Source: Clostridia bacterium
GTDB taxonomy: Bacteria > Bacillota > Clostridia > Oscillospirales > Acutalibacteraceae
Reading direction: 5' to 3'
NCBI GenBank assembly: GCA_024689165.1
Contig: JAILDS010000280.1
Location: forward strand, 1-5,163
Length of the DNA: 5,163 bases
How positions within the stretch are numbered: the first letter of the stretch is position 1; each line of letters starts with the position of its first letter. The translations under genes and the position numbers were made by a program. Shown one piece after another: positions 5,152-5,163 of this stretch. The notes below the pieces were generated by a model. It saw only the letters and a list, made by a program, of their open reading frames with translations, did no database searches and was not told where the DNA came from.

Positions 5152-5163
5152 TTTGTTTTAGAT

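Overview
The window looks like a chromosomal piece of an anaerobic, gut-type Bacillota (Clostridia; an Oscillospiraceae-like lineage is my best guess). The reasons are strong AGGAGG-type ribosome binding sites, a roughly even base composition, a Gram-positive-style ribosomal protein S20, cysteine-rich cytoplasmic proteins and a sugar-catabolism gene set. The taxonomic call is inference only. All five genes lie on the + strand. No intergenic gap exceeds about 110 bases, and I see no RNA gene, CRISPR array or mobile element.

Layout: (1) Bases 1-2016 hold the C-terminal two thirds (671 codons) of a GH2 beta-galactosidase of the LacZ type, cut by the left edge. The catalytic acid/base, nucleophile and Mg ligands are intact, but several sugar-specificity residues known from E. 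coli LacZ are replaced. (2) Bases 2017-2103 carry a good promoter and a strong ribosome binding site for rpsT (ribosomal protein S20, 2104-2376), which begins with TTG. (3) After two small hairpins comes a 59-residue single-pass membrane protein of unknown function (2467-2646). (4) Bases 2647-2757 form a leader-like region in which one left arm can pair with either of two tandem right arms. One fold ends in a T-run like an intrinsic terminator only 17 bases before the next start codon. (5) Two tandem paralogous Gfo/Idh/MocA-family NAD(P)-dependent oxidoreductases follow (2758-3930 and 3985-5151), separated by a 54-base gap with an inverted repeat.

How they may work together: the glycosidase and the two sugar-type dehydrogenases suggest a carbohydrate utilisation locus. 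The two dehydrogenases could be an oxidation/reduction pair acting on the same glycoside or sugar, or enzymes for related substrates. rpsT and the small membrane protein sit between them and look like an independent, highly expressed unit. The least explained parts are the alternative-pairing leader before the first dehydrogenase, the unusual substrate pocket of the GH2 enzyme, and the small membrane protein.
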